NCBI GenBank assembly: GCA_964524145.1
Contig: CAZGCA010000013.1
Location: forward strand, 1 to 64,000
Origin: CAZGCA01 sp964524145
GTDB lineage: Bacteria; Hydrogenedentota; CAZGCA01
DNA: 64,000 nucleotides
Direction of reading: 5' to 3'
This document shows, in pieces, positions 17,590 to 26,908 of the stretch; position 1 is the stretch's first letter; each line of letters begins with the position of its first letter. The position numbers and the translations under genes were made by a program. Under the pieces are notes generated by a model, which was given only the letters and a program-made list of their open reading frames with translations, ran no database searches and was not told the origin of the DNA.

Positions 17590-20286
17590 ATGAGTTCGGA
17601 GAAGACGTTGTATCTGATTGATGGCACGGCATTTGCACACCGCTCGTTCCATGCGATCAGAACACAGCTCACCGACGAGTCCGGGAACCCGACCAATGCC
17701 GTCTTCGGGTTCACGAAGATGCTGATGAAGCTGTTGAGAGAAGAAACCCCTGGGTATATCGCGGTCGTCTTCGACAGCGGCAAGCCAACGTTCCGCCACG
17801 AGATGTACCCGCAGTACAAGGCACAAAGAAAGAAGACGCCCGACGAGCTTATAGCGCAGTTTGGGGTCATCGAAGAGGTTGTCGAGGCGTTCGGCATACC
17901 CAAGGTGATCGTTGAGGGATGCGAGGCGGACGACGTTTTGGGCACGCTTGCGAAACGGGCTACGGAGTCGGGGTTCCGCACGGTCATCGTAACCAGCGAC
18001 AAGGACGCCTTCCAACTGGTGTCGCCGGAGGTCACCGTTTACAACCCAAACAAGGCCAACGGCAGGTACGGCCCTGCCGAAGTGGAAGAGCATTTCGGCG
18101 TGCCGCCAGAGCATGTAACGGACGTTCTCGGGCTTTGGGGCGACTCGACAGACAACATCCCGGGCGTGCGCGGGATAGGTGAGAAGGGCTCGAAACAGCT
18201 CGTTTCCGAGTTCGGGACGCTCGAGCAGATTTACAGCCACCTTGACGAGATGAAGGATTCCCTGAGAAAGAAGCTTGAGGCGGAGCGCGAGCAAGCGATG
18301 CTCAGCCGCCGACTTGCTACGATCAAGAGAGATGTGCCGGTCGAGATCGAGCCGGACTCCTGTGAGTTGAAGGAGTTCGACCGCGAACGGATCGCCGAGC
18401 TGTTCAGAAGGCTCAGATTCGCGTCGCTGATGGAGGATTTCCTGCCGCAGACGCACGAGAAGCTCGAGTACAGGATTGTCTCTTCGGTCGAGGAATTGTC
18501 AGAGCTGGTGGAGAAGCTGCGCGACCACGGGTCGTTCTGCATCGACGTCGAGACAACGTCCGTGGACCCCATGCGTGCCGGGTTGGTGGGCATTTCCCTT
18601 TGTTACAGGCCGATGGAGGCGTATTACATTCCTGTAGGTCACGGAAAGGAGTCGCTGGCACCACTTGGCGACGCTCGTTCCGGCCTCCCCTCGAGAGAGG
18701 AAGTGCTCGGTCTGCTCGGGCCGCTTCTTGCCGACGAATCCGTACGAAAAACCGGCCAGAACATCAAATACGATATGGTTGTGTTGGCTCGACACGGTCT
18801 GGATCTGTGCGGGATCGATTTCGACACGATGGTAGCCTCGTACCTGATTGACCCCTCTCACAGGAGGCACAACCTGACGGATCTCTCGGCCGAGCTGCTC
18901 GACAGGAAGATGATCCCCATCACCGACCTTATCGGCACGGGATCGAAGCAGATCTCGATGGCCGACGTGGACGTCAACCGCGTGGCCGAATACTCCTGCG
19001 AGGACGCAGACGTCACGTGGCGTGTGCGGAGCAAGCTCGAGCCGCTTCTGGAAGAACGCGGCGTGAGAAGTCTCTTCGACGATGTCGAGGTGCCGCTCAT
19101 ATCGGTGCTCGCCAGGATTGAGATGGCTGGTGTGGCGATCGATCCTGCGTCATTCGAGAGTCTTGCTGAAAGGCTCAACAACGAGACAGGCCGGGTCGCC
19201 GCGGAGGTGTATGAGTTGGCAGGCGAAAAGTTTAACATCAACTCGCCGAAACAGCTTCAGACCATACTGTTCGACAAATTGAAGCTGCCGCGGCGCAGGC
19301 GGACAAAGACAGGGTACTCGACGGACATGGCGGTGCTCGAGGATCTGGCCCTTGAACACCCGCTGCCCGACAAGCTTGTCGAGTACCGCTCGCTCGAGAA
19401 ACTCAGGGGAACGTACGTTGAGGCGCTGCCGAAACTGGTCAACCCGGAGACGGGGCGGTTGCACACATCGTTCAACCAGACGGTGACGGCTACGGGACGG
19501 TTGAGCAGCAGCAATCCTAACCTGCAGAACATACCTATCCGTACGGAACTGGGCCGCGAGATTCGGGCGGGGTTCGTGGCGGACTCGCCCGACAATCAAC
19601 TGCTCTCGGCGGACTACTCCCAGATCGAGCTGAGGGTGTTGGCCCATCTGTCGCGCGACGAGGCGCTTGTCGGTGCGTTCAATGCCGACGCGGACATCCA
19701 TAAGGACACTGCCGCGCGTATCTTCGGCGTCCAGCCGTCGCAGGTCACGCCCGAGATGAGACGGCGCGCGAAGGTGGTCAATTTTGGCATCCTGTATGGG
19801 ATGGGAGCTTTCAGGCTTGCGCGGGAGTTTGGGATCGCGCACAAGGAGGCCGCGAAGTTTATAGACCACTACTTCTCGGTCTTTGCAGGGGTGAAAGAAT
19901 ACCTTGAAGGTGTTATTAATGGAGTCGAAGAGCGCGGGTATGCAGAGACGATTCTCAAGAGACGACGCTACATACCCGAACTCCGCACATCACGTGGACA
20001 GGCACGGCGCCGGGCGGAACGCATGGCTTTAAACATGCCGATACAAGGCTCGGCTGCCGACCTGATAAAGTTAGCGATGGTCAAGCTGGATGCCGCTCTG
20101 ACCGAGAGGTGCATGGCGGCCAAGATGATACTCCAGGTGCACGACGAACTTCTTTTGGAAGTGCCGAATGAGGAAGTCGAGACAACTGGAGTTGTTGTTA
20201 GAGAAACGATGGAGAACGTGTACAAACTAGCAGTTCCATTGAAGGTGGAAACTGGATGGGGTAGAAACTGGTATGAGTGCCACTAG
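17590..20286 (+). CDS. polA: DNA polymerase I
   Basis: About 898 residues from ATG 17590 (GTGGGAAG just upstream; an in-frame GTG at 17575 is less likely). The 5'-3' exonuclease domain covers residues 1-290. The 3'-5' exonuclease domain keeps its metal ligands: CIDVETTS (DxE), GQNIKYDMVV and YSCEDADVTW, so proofreading should be active. The polymerase domain has motif A LLSADYSQIELRVLAH, motif B RRAKVVNFGILYGM and motif C LQVHDELLLEVP. It overlaps the next gene (rho) by 14 bases, which links replication repair and termination genes in one operon. Confidence 0.97.
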   Translation: MSSEKTLYLIDGTAFAHRSFHAIRTQLTDESGNPTNAVFGFTKMLMKLLREETPGYIAVVFDSGKPTFRHEMYPQYKAQRKKTPDELIAQFGVIEEVVEAFGIPKVIVEGCEADDVLGTLAKRATESGFRTVIVTSDKDAFQLVSPEVTVYNPNKANGRYGPAEVEEHFGVPPEHVTDVLGLWGDSTDNIPGVRGIGEKGSKQLVSEFGTLEQIYSHLDEMKDSLRKKLEAEREQAMLSRRLATIKRDVPVEIEPDSCELKEFDRERIAELFRRLRFASLMEDFLPQTHEKLEYRIVSSVEELSELVEKLRDHGSFCIDVETTSVDPMRAGLVGISLCYRPMEAYYIPVGHGKESLAPLGDARSGLPSREEVLGLLGPLLADESVRKTGQNIKYDMVVLARHGLDLCGIDFDTMVASYLIDPSHRRHNLTDLSAELLDRKMIPITDLIGTGSKQISMADVDVNRVAEYSCEDADVTWRVRSKLEPLLEERGVRSLFDDVEVPLISVLARIEMAGVAIDPASFESLAERLNNETGRVAAEVYELAGEKFNINSPKQLQTILFDKLKLPRRRRTKTGYSTDMAVLEDLALEHPLPDKLVEYRSLEKLRGTYVEALPKLVNPETGRLHTSFNQTVTATGRLSSSNPNLQNIPIRTELGREIRAGFVADSPDNQLLSADYSQIELRVLAHLSRDEALVGAFNADADIHKDTAARIFGVQPSQVTPEMRRRAKVVNFGILYGMGAFRLAREFGIAHKEAAKFIDHYFSVFAGVKEYLEGVINGVEERGYAETILKRRRYIPELRTSRGQARRRAERMALNMPIQGSAADLIKLAMVKLDAALTERCMAAKMILQVHDELLLEVPNEEVETTGVVVRETMENVYKLAVPLKVETGWGRNWYECH

Positions 20287-21700
20287 GAAAACAGCACCAA
20301 AACGCAACACACGACCAAAGAAGCGCCCTGCGAAAGGGCCGATCGACGGCAACCGCGGCACCCGCAGCACCCGCAGCACCCGCAGCACCCGCAACAGTAA
20401 CAGCAGCAACGGTAATGCCGAGGTGCATGCAAGGGAAGTGGCTGTCGACATAGCCGAGTTGAAGAAGAGAACCATCTCGGACCTAACGGCACGCGCCCGC
20501 GAGCTCGAGATCGACGGCTACAGCGGCATGAAGAAGCAGGATCTGATATTCAAGATTCTTCAGGCCGAGATAGAGTCAGAGGGCTCTCTCTATGGCGAGG
20601 GTGTGCTCGAGATACTCCCGGACGGCTTTGGGTTTTTGAGGTCGCCGAACTACAACTATCTCCCAAGTGCGGACGACATCTACATATCGCCGTCCCAGAT
20701 ACGCAAGTTTGGCTTGCGCACGGGGGACACGATCTCCGGCCAGATACGTCCGCCGAAAGACGGTGAGCGCTACTTCGCGATACTCAAGATCGGGGCTGTC
20801 AACTACGAGGATCCGGAGGCGGCCAGGGACAAGATTCTCTTTGATAACCTGACGCCGCTTCATCCCGACGAGCGCATCCACCTCGAGACCAAGAAGAGCG
20901 ACGTTTCGATGCGGATAATGGACCTGATCACGCCGATCGGAAAGGGGCAGCGCGGTATGATAGTCGCCGCTCCGTTCACTGGCAAGACGGTACTGCTGCA
21001 GAAGGTGGCGAACAGCATCAGCGAGAACCATCCCGAGATATACCTGATCGTGCTGCTGATAGACGAGCGGCCCGAAGAGGTGACGGACATGCAGCGGTCG
21101 GTGAAGGCGGAAGTGATAAGCTCGACGTTCGACGAGCCGCCGGAGCGTCATGTCCAGGTGTCCGAGATGGCGCTCGAAAAGGCCAAGCGGCTTGTCGAGC
21201 ACAAGAAAGACGTTGTCATACTGCTCGACAGCATCACCCGGCTCGCCCGCGCGTACAACTCGGTCATGCCGCCCAGCGGCAGGGTTCTCTCGGGCGGGAT
21301 AGACGCCAACGCGCTGCAGCGCCCGAAACGCTTCTTCGGCGCGGCGCGCAACATAGAGGAAGGCGGAAGCCTCACTATCATCGCGACGGCTCTGGTCGAC
21401 ACGGGCAGCCGCATGGACGACGTTATCTTCGAGGAGTTCAAAGGCACCGGCAACATGGAACTCCATCTCGACCGGCGACTCATGGACAAGCGAATCTTCC
21501 CTGCGATGGATTTGCAGAAGTCGCGTACGAGGAAAGAGGAGCTGCTGCTGACCGAGGAGGAACTAGCGAGGGTGTGGGTGCTGATCAAGGTGCTCGGTTC
21601 ATTGAGCGTTACGGAATGCACCGAACTGATGGTCGAGAAGATGAAGAAGACCAAGAGCAACAAGGCGTTTCTCGAGTCGATGCAGAAGATGACCTACTAG
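20273..21700 (+). CDS. rho: Transcription termination factor Rho
   Basis: 475 residues. A basic, low-complexity N-terminal extension of about 50 residues contains TRS tripeptide repeats encoded by tandem CCGCAGCAC units near 20355-20395. Next come the Rho N-terminal helix domain (LKKRTISDLTARARELEIDG), the cold-shock RNA-binding domain (LEILPDGFGFLRSPNYNYL) and the hexameric ATPase. The P-loop reads APFTGKT where most Rho proteins have PPKAGKT, so the lysine two residues before the GKT is replaced by Phe. The catalytic DERPEEVTDM and SITRLARAYN blocks are intact. It starts inside the end of polA. Confidence 0.96.
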   Translation: MSATRKTAPKRNTRPKKRPAKGPIDGNRGTRSTRSTRSTRNSNSSNGNAEVHAREVAVDIAELKKRTISDLTARARELEIDGYSGMKKQDLIFKILQAEIESEGSLYGEGVLEILPDGFGFLRSPNYNYLPSADDIYISPSQIRKFGLRTGDTISGQIRPPKDGERYFAILKIGAVNYEDPEAARDKILFDNLTPLHPDERIHLETKKSDVSMRIMDLITPIGKGQRGMIVAAPFTGKTVLLQKVANSISENHPEIYLIVLLIDERPEEVTDMQRSVKAEVISSTFDEPPERHVQVSEMALEKAKRLVEHKKDVVILLDSITRLARAYNSVMPPSGRVLSGGIDANALQRPKRFFGAARNIEEGGSLTIIATALVDTGSRMDDVIFEEFKGTGNMELHLDRRLMDKRIFPAMDLQKSRTRKEELLLTEEELARVWVLIKVLGSLSVTECTELMVEKMKKTKSNKAFLESMQKMTY

Positions 21701-21764
21701 GCACGGCCTCACAGACCCACTCCGTCGCGGGACCGGCAGGCGTTCTGGTTGCTGAGGCCTCCTG

Positions 21765-21794
21765 TTGACATTTCGCACGTCCAAGTCGTATATA
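21765..21794 (+). promoter_or_regulatory. Sigma-70-type promoter for the lipA operon
   Basis: TTGACA (21765-21770), an 18-base spacer and TATATA (21789-21794), about 75 bases before the lipA start. Confidence 0.65.
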
Positions 21795-21869
21795 TGATCG
21801 GCTTTGTTCGAATGACGGGATACTAGCCTCTTCGCCGCACTGGTGACAGCGGCAGGAGGGGGTGCGATT

Positions 21870-22763
21870 ATGCGTGAATTCCCCGAATGGATACGGTGTA
21901 GATGGCCCTCGGGGGCCGAGTTCTCGAAAACGAAGGAGATACTTGCCAGATATCGGCTCAACACCGTGTGCCAGAGCGCGCACTGCCCGAACGTCGGCGA
22001 GTGCTTCTCGCGTTTGACGGCAACGTTTATGATTCTCGGGGACCGGTGCACGCGCGGGTGCAGGTTTTGCGCCATAGGTGGAGGGCGGACCGAACCACCC
22101 GAGCCCGACGAGCCCGAACGCGTGGCAGAAGCAGCCCGCGAGCTGGGGCTGGGCTACGTCGTGGTAACGTCCGTTACAAGGGACGACCTTGACGACGGCG
22201 GGAGCGCGCATTTTGCCGCAACCGTGAGGTCGCTTCACGCGGCAGGCGTGAAGGTAGAGGTGCTCGTGCCGGACTTCGGCGGCAACGGTGACGCCATAGT
22301 CACGGTCGTGGAGTCCGGCCCGGAGGTCTTTGATCACAACGTCGAGACGGTGCCCCGGCTGTATCGTGACGTGCGCCCCGGAGCGGATTATGCTCGCTCT
22401 GTGAAGGTGCTGGCGCATGCGAAGAATGTGGCACCGGACCTGCTCACCAAGTCGGGCATCATGGTGGGCCTTGGTGAGAAGAAGGACGAGATCCATAGCG
22501 TGATGCAAGACCTGCGGGAAACCGGTTGTGACATCTTCACGATCGGACAGTACCTGAGTCCCTCTTCGGGCCACTGTCCGGTACAGAGATTCGTTCGGCC
22601 CGAGGAGTTCGAAGAGTATAGTGAGGTTGCCAAAACGCTGGGGTTTCTGTATGCTGTATCGGCGCCGCTGGCCAGGAGTTCGTACAAAGCTGCGGAAGCA
22701 TTCGAAGCAGTAAGTCGTGGCTTGGTGTTTGAGCGAATGGAGGTTGCGAAGGATGGCTTATGA
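21870..22763 (+). CDS. lipA: Lipoyl synthase LipA
   Basis: 297 residues. This radical SAM enzyme inserts two sulfurs into a protein-bound octanoyl group to make lipoyl cofactor. The auxiliary iron-sulfur cluster motif is CQSAHCPNVGEC, the radical SAM motif is CTRGCRFC, and the C-terminal RSSYKA serine motif is present. ATG 21870 follows AGGAGGGGG at ideal spacing; a GTG at 21843 is in frame but lacks such a site. Its 3' end overlaps a free-standing lipoyl-domain gene, a likely substrate. No lipB or lplA is in view. Confidence 0.96.
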   Translation: MREFPEWIRCRWPSGAEFSKTKEILARYRLNTVCQSAHCPNVGECFSRLTATFMILGDRCTRGCRFCAIGGGRTEPPEPDEPERVAEAARELGLGYVVVTSVTRDDLDDGGSAHFAATVRSLHAAGVKVEVLVPDFGGNGDAIVTVVESGPEVFDHNVETVPRLYRDVRPGADYARSVKVLAHAKNVAPDLLTKSGIMVGLGEKKDEIHSVMQDLRETGCDIFTIGQYLSPSSGHCPVQRFVRPEEFEEYSEVAKTLGFLYAVSAPLARSSYKAAEAFEAVSRGLVFERMEVAKDGL

Positions 22764-22998
22764 GGTGGTGTTGCCGGACCTGGGCGAGGATGCCGAGGAC
22801 GAAGCGACGGTCTCGTTCTGGAATTTCGAGGAGGACGAGTATGTCGAGAAGGAGGACGATCTGGTAGAGATGACGACCGACAAGGCGGCTTTTCCCGTAC
22901 CATCTCCGGTCTCCGGAACGCTTGTCGAGAAGCTTGTGGCTGAAGGTGATATTGTGAAGGTTGGGGAGGTGCTTTGCATAATAGAAGAAGAGGACTAA
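22753..22998 (+). CDS. Free-standing lipoyl (biotinyl/lipoyl-attachment) domain protein
   Basis: 81 residues consisting of one lipoyl domain and nothing else. It begins YEVVLPDLGED as in E2 subunits of 2-oxoacid dehydrogenases. The modification site is the lysine in MTTDKAAF (Lys44), with the expected PSPVSGTLVEKLVAEGD second half. The DKA context indicates lipoylation rather than biotinylation (which has MKM). It lacks the E1/E3-binding and acyltransferase domains of a real E2 and is not GcvH-like. GGAGG precedes the ATG. Overlap with lipA suggests they are made together. Confidence 0.88.
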   Translation: MAYEVVLPDLGEDAEDEATVSFWNFEEDEYVEKEDDLVEMTTDKAAFPVPSPVSGTLVEKLVAEGDIVKVGEVLCIIEEED

Positions 22999-23041
22999 GC
23001 CGGATTGTGGTGATACCGTTTAGCCATACGAGGTAGGGAGA

Positions 23042-24238
23042 ATGGCGGGCTCGAAAAAGTCACATAACGTCGAAGCAGCAAAACTTGCTGCGTTGCCGCC
23101 CTACGTGTTTGCGCGGGTGAACGCGCTCAAGATGGCGGCCCGCCACGCCGGCAAGGACGTGATCGATCTTGGCATGGGTAATCCGGACCAGCCGACTCCG
23201 CCCCATATAGTTGACAAACTCTGCGAGGTGGTCCGCAACCCGCGCGCGCACGGGTACTCGGCCTCGCGAGGTATTGCGCACCTGCGAAAGGCTATCTGCG
23301 AGCGGTACGACCGCCGGTATGACGTCCAGCTTGACCCGGAGACGGAAGCCATCGCCGTCATAGGGTCCAAGGAAGGGATAAGTCACCTGGCACTCGCCAT
23401 CCTCGACCCAGGCGATCTGGTTCTCGTTCCCAGCCCGACGTACCCGAGCCATTTCTACAGCATCGCGATAGCCGGCGGCCATATATACCATATTCCGATC
23501 TCCGAAGAGGAGACATTTATGCGGACGATCTTCGAGGTCGTCAAACACGTCTATCCGCAGCCAAAGGTGCTGGTTCTGAGCTATCCGCACAACCCGACCA
23601 CGCGCGTCGTCGAGCTGGATTTCTTCGAGGAGGTGGCAGCGTTCGCCAAGCGGGAGGGGCTTATCATCGTCCACGACCTCGCACACGGCGAGATATGTTT
23701 CGACGGGTATAGCGCGCCGAGTTTTCTGCAAGCCAAACACGCGAAGGAATGTGGTATCGAGATCTACTCGTTATCGAAGACCTACAATATGGCGGGATGG
23801 CGCGTGGGATTTGCGGTGGGTAACAAACACCTCGTCGCTGCGCTTGCCAAACTGAAGAGCTACTACGATTATGGCATCTTCACCCCCGTGCAGGTCGCTG
23901 CGATTGCGGCGTTGCGCGGCCCCGACGACTCTATTGCCGAGACCGCCGAGACGTATCGCAAGCGGCGCGACGAACTGTGCCGAGGGCTCGAACGCATCGG
24001 ATGGCATATCGAGAAGCCTCGGGCAACGATGTATGCGTGGGCACAGATACCGGAACATATGCGGGCGATGGGGTCGCTCGAGTTCTGCGAACTGCTGCTC
24101 GAGAAGGCGTGTGTTGCCGTGTCTCCGGGGATCGGCTTCGGGGATCTGGGCGAAGGGTATGTGCGGTTCGCGCTTGTCGAGAACGAGAAGCGAATCCGCC
24201 AGGCAGTCCGCGGCATAAGAAAGGCCGTGTTCTCATGA
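23042..24238 (+). CDS. Class I/II aminotransferase, AlaC-like
   Basis: 398-residue PLP enzyme of fold type I. Substrate-loop motif is DLGMGNPDQPTPPHI, PLP-binding blocks are GSKEGISHLALAI and YPHNPTT, the Schiff-base lysine is in YSLSKTYNMAGWRVGF, and a C-terminal arginine lies in GYVRFALVENE. The pattern is closest to AlaC/YfdZ, which makes alanine from pyruvate and glutamate, although other 2-oxoacid substrates are possible. It is followed directly (ATGA overlap) by a degenerate second aminotransferase, then homoserine dehydrogenase, suggesting an amino-acid operon. Confidence 0.88.
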   Translation: MAGSKKSHNVEAAKLAALPPYVFARVNALKMAARHAGKDVIDLGMGNPDQPTPPHIVDKLCEVVRNPRAHGYSASRGIAHLRKAICERYDRRYDVQLDPETEAIAVIGSKEGISHLALAILDPGDLVLVPSPTYPSHFYSIAIAGGHIYHIPISEEETFMRTIFEVVKHVYPQPKVLVLSYPHNPTTRVVELDFFEEVAAFAKREGLIIVHDLAHGEICFDGYSAPSFLQAKHAKECGIEIYSLSKTYNMAGWRVGFAVGNKHLVAALAKLKSYYDYGIFTPVQVAAIAALRGPDDSIAETAETYRKRRDELCRGLERIGWHIEKPRATMYAWAQIPEHMRAMGSLEFCELLLEKACVAVSPGIGFGDLGEGYVRFALVENEKRIRQAVRGIRKAVFS

Positions 24239-24604
24239 CGAAGATATCGGCGCTGGTGTCCGCGATAGCTCCCTCGCGCACACTTGCGGTGTCGGCGAAG
24301 GCGAAAGCGATGAAGGCGCAAGGGATTGATGTCATTGAGCTTGGCCGTGGCGAGCCCGATTTCGGCTATCGAGGAAGGGTATATCACGTACGTTCTTCCC
24401 ACATCCGGCTCGCTCGAGCTCAAGGCGGCCATTGGGGACAAGCTGAAACGCGACAACGGGCTGGAGTCCGAACCGGACCAAATACTCGTCACGTGCGGCG
24501 CTTTCGGGTCGGACAGTCACATGCGGCTGTCCTACGCTTGTTCGATGGAGGAGATCACCGAGGGAATGGACAGGATCGAGAAGGCTATAACCGTGCTTTC
24601 CTAG
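24235..24604 (+). pseudogene. Internally deleted aspartate-aminotransferase-like pseudogene
   Basis: The reading frame starting ATG 24235 gives a clear AspAT N-terminus (MTKISALVSAIAPSRTLAVS to GRGEPDF). The family sequence then jumps to the +1 frame at about 24360-24370, resuming with AIEEGYITYVLPTSGSLELK. After ILVTCGA (about 24500) it passes directly to the extreme C-terminus FGSDSHMRLSYACSMEEI and ends at 24604. One deletion of roughly a dozen codons with frameshift and one of roughly 250 codons are implied, including loss of the PLP lysine. No active enzyme can be made. Misassembly is an alternative. Confidence 0.85.
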
Positions 24605-24614
24605 GGGAATGATA

Positions 24615-25916
24615 ATGGCAAAAGAACAGGTTAACGTCGGGGTCATAGGTGCCGGGGTAGTCGGCGGCGGCGTTGTCAAGGTGCTCATGGAGAGCGCGGA
24701 GACGATAGGCGCTCGGACAGGAACCAAGATAGCGCTGAAGAAAGTGGCGGACCTCGACCGATCGAGGCTCGAAGAGTTCGGCTTGCCTGACGACGCGACA
24801 ACAACCGACGCATCCCAGATCCTCGTCGATCCCGATATAGACATCGTTGTCGAACTCATCGGCGGTGAATCGCCCGCGAAAGAGTTTATACTCGAAGCGT
24901 TCAAGAACGGCAAAAGCGTCGTTACCGCAAACAAGATGTTGCTGGCGAAACACGGACCGGAGCTTGCGCGCGGCGCTGCGGCCGGTGAAGTCGGGTTGAA
25001 GTTTGAGGCGAGCGTTGCGGGCGGCATCCCGATAATAAAGTCGCTGAGCGAGGCGCTGGTGGCGAACCGATTCGACTTCATTTTTGGGATACTAAACGGG
25101 ACGGCAAACTACATTCTCACGCAGATGGCCGAAAACGGGAAGGATTTCAGTGAGGCTCTCGAGGACGCCCAGGCAAAGGGCTTCGCGGAGGCCGATCCCA
25201 CTTTGGACATCGAAGGTCACGACGCGGCACACAAGACGCTGATTATCGCGTCCCTGGCGTATGCGACGGAGATCGACTTCTCCGACGTGTACGTCGAAGG
25301 TATCACCCGCATCTCGGACTTGGACGTTCAGTATGCCGACGATCTCGGGCACGTCATCAAGCTTCTCGGCATCATAAAGGACGACCGCGACACGGGGGAA
25401 CTCGAGGTGCGAGTGCATCCGACGCTCATCCCAAAGAACTATCTGCTCGCGTCGGTCAAGAACGAGTTCAACGCGATCTACGTACGGGGCGACGTTACCG
25501 GAACGACGATGTACTACGGCAAAGGCGCGGGAAGATTCCCGACGGCGAGCGCGGTGGTCAGCGACATTGTTGACCTTGCCAAAGACATCCGGTTCGGTTC
25601 GGTAAACCGCGTGCCGCCGTTCGTATTCGGCGACAGACGGCGTATCCGGGACATCATGGACATCGAGTGCCGCTACTACCTGCGTCTCACGGCACTGGAC
25701 AGGCCCGGGGTTTTGGGACAGATCAGCACCATACTGGGCGAACACCACGTGAGCATCGATTCCGTCATACAGAAACCTGTGCCCAAGGGCAAGGATGTTG
25801 CCGCAATGGTTATGATGACGCATCGCAGCCGCGAACGGGGTCTGCGTGCCGCCATCTCGACGATCAACGCTCTTGACTGCGTCACCGGCGAAGCGATGGT
25901 GATCAGGGTCGAGTGA
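24615..25916 (+). CDS. hom: Homoserine dehydrogenase
   Basis: About 433 residues. It reduces aspartate semialdehyde to homoserine for threonine and methionine. The N-terminal NAD(P) Rossmann motif is GVIGAGVVGGGVV; the catalytic core contains TANKMLLAKHG, ILNGTANYILTQM and EADPTLDIEGHDAAHKT; and a C-terminal ACT domain (YYLRLTALDRPGVLGQIS) suggests allosteric control by threonine. I prefer ATG 24615 because AGGGG lies 7 bases upstream; ATG 24609 is too close to it. It follows the pseudogene by 10 bases. Confidence 0.95.
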   Translation: MAKEQVNVGVIGAGVVGGGVVKVLMESAETIGARTGTKIALKKVADLDRSRLEEFGLPDDATTTDASQILVDPDIDIVVELIGGESPAKEFILEAFKNGKSVVTANKMLLAKHGPELARGAAAGEVGLKFEASVAGGIPIIKSLSEALVANRFDFIFGILNGTANYILTQMAENGKDFSEALEDAQAKGFAEADPTLDIEGHDAAHKTLIIASLAYATEIDFSDVYVEGITRISDLDVQYADDLGHVIKLLGIIKDDRDTGELEVRVHPTLIPKNYLLASVKNEFNAIYVRGDVTGTTMYYGKGAGRFPTASAVVSDIVDLAKDIRFGSVNRVPPFVFGDRRRIRDIMDIECRYYLRLTALDRPGVLGQISTILGEHHVSIDSVIQKPVPKGKDVAAMVMMTHRSRERGLRAAISTINALDCVTGEAMVIRVE

Positions 25917-25935
25917 AGGGGGCACCCGTAACCTC

Positions 25936-26853
25936 ATGGAGTCTGCAAGAACCGGCCCAGCACGTTCCGCCACGGTTCGGATCGGGCCTGCGGGCTGGTC
26001 TTATGACGACTGGAAGGGGATAGTCTATCCCCAACGGATGGCGCGCGGCACTGACAGGCTCACCTATATCGCGTCGCTCTTCAACACGGTCGAAGTGAAT
26101 TCCACGTTCTACCGTCCTCCGCGCAAAGAGTACAGCGCCGGCTGGTTGCGCAAGGTCGAGGGCCGCCCTGACTTCAAGTTCACTCTCAAGCTGTGGCAGC
26201 GGTTCACGCACGAACGCGACACATGGCCGAGCGACAATGAACGCGAAACGTTCACTGAAGGCATCGCGCCCATCTTCGAGACCGGCAAGCTTGGGGCGAT
26301 ACTCGTACAGTTTCCGTGGTCGTTCCGGAACGTGCCAGAGAACCGGTCGTGGCTGGACCGGATATTCGACGCGTTCGAGAAATACCCGCTGGCGCTGGAG
26401 ATTCGTCACGCGTCGTGGAACGTGCCCGAAGTCTACGAGCATCTGCACGAACGGCGCGTCGCGTTCTGCAACATAGACCAGCCCGTGTTCCGGGACTCGC
26501 TCAAGCCGACTGCGCGCGTAACGGCCCGCGTCGGGTACGTCCGGTTGCACGGCCAGAACGCGGGCGATTGGTTCCGGGAGAACGCGGGCCGCGACCAGCG
26601 GTACAACTATCTTTACTCGGCAGACGAGCTCGAGCCGTGGATCGAGAAGATCGACCGCATGAGCGAGACAGCGGACGAGATATATGTCATCACAAACAAC
26701 CACTACCGGGGGCAGGCGGTAGTGAACGCGCTCGAGATGAACAACAAGATCACGGGAACACTGCCGGATATCCCGGCGCAGTTGCTCGAAACGTACCCAC
26801 GGTTGCGCAAGATAGCCGGCCGCCCGAGCGGAGGCCAGTTGACACTTGTCTGA
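25936..26853 (+). CDS. DUF72 family protein (YecE-like)
   Basis: 305 residues. The DUF72 TIM-barrel family is recognised from VRIGPAGWSYDDWKGIVYP at the start, FNTVEVNSTFYRPP, the LVQFPWSF strand, LEIRHASWN and the late YVRLHGQN and VITNNHYRGQA blocks. The molecular function is not established in the family. It follows hom by 19 bases, so it is probably co-transcribed, without an obvious pathway link. Confidence 0.92.
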   Translation: MESARTGPARSATVRIGPAGWSYDDWKGIVYPQRMARGTDRLTYIASLFNTVEVNSTFYRPPRKEYSAGWLRKVEGRPDFKFTLKLWQRFTHERDTWPSDNERETFTEGIAPIFETGKLGAILVQFPWSFRNVPENRSWLDRIFDAFEKYPLALEIRHASWNVPEVYEHLHERRVAFCNIDQPVFRDSLKPTARVTARVGYVRLHGQNAGDWFRENAGRDQRYNYLYSADELEPWIEKIDRMSETADEIYVITNNHYRGQAVVNALEMNNKITGTLPDIPAQLLETYPRLRKIAGRPSGGQLTLV

Positions 26854-26908
26854 ACACGCAGCGGCCGGGCACCGTGTTGTGGGGCAGGAAAGGAGCATGT
26901 GACTCATT

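Noticed and set aside
20353..20395. Tandem 9-base repeats as a possible CRISPR or minisatellite
   Set aside because: The units are contiguous without spacers and lie in frame inside rho, encoding TRS repeats.
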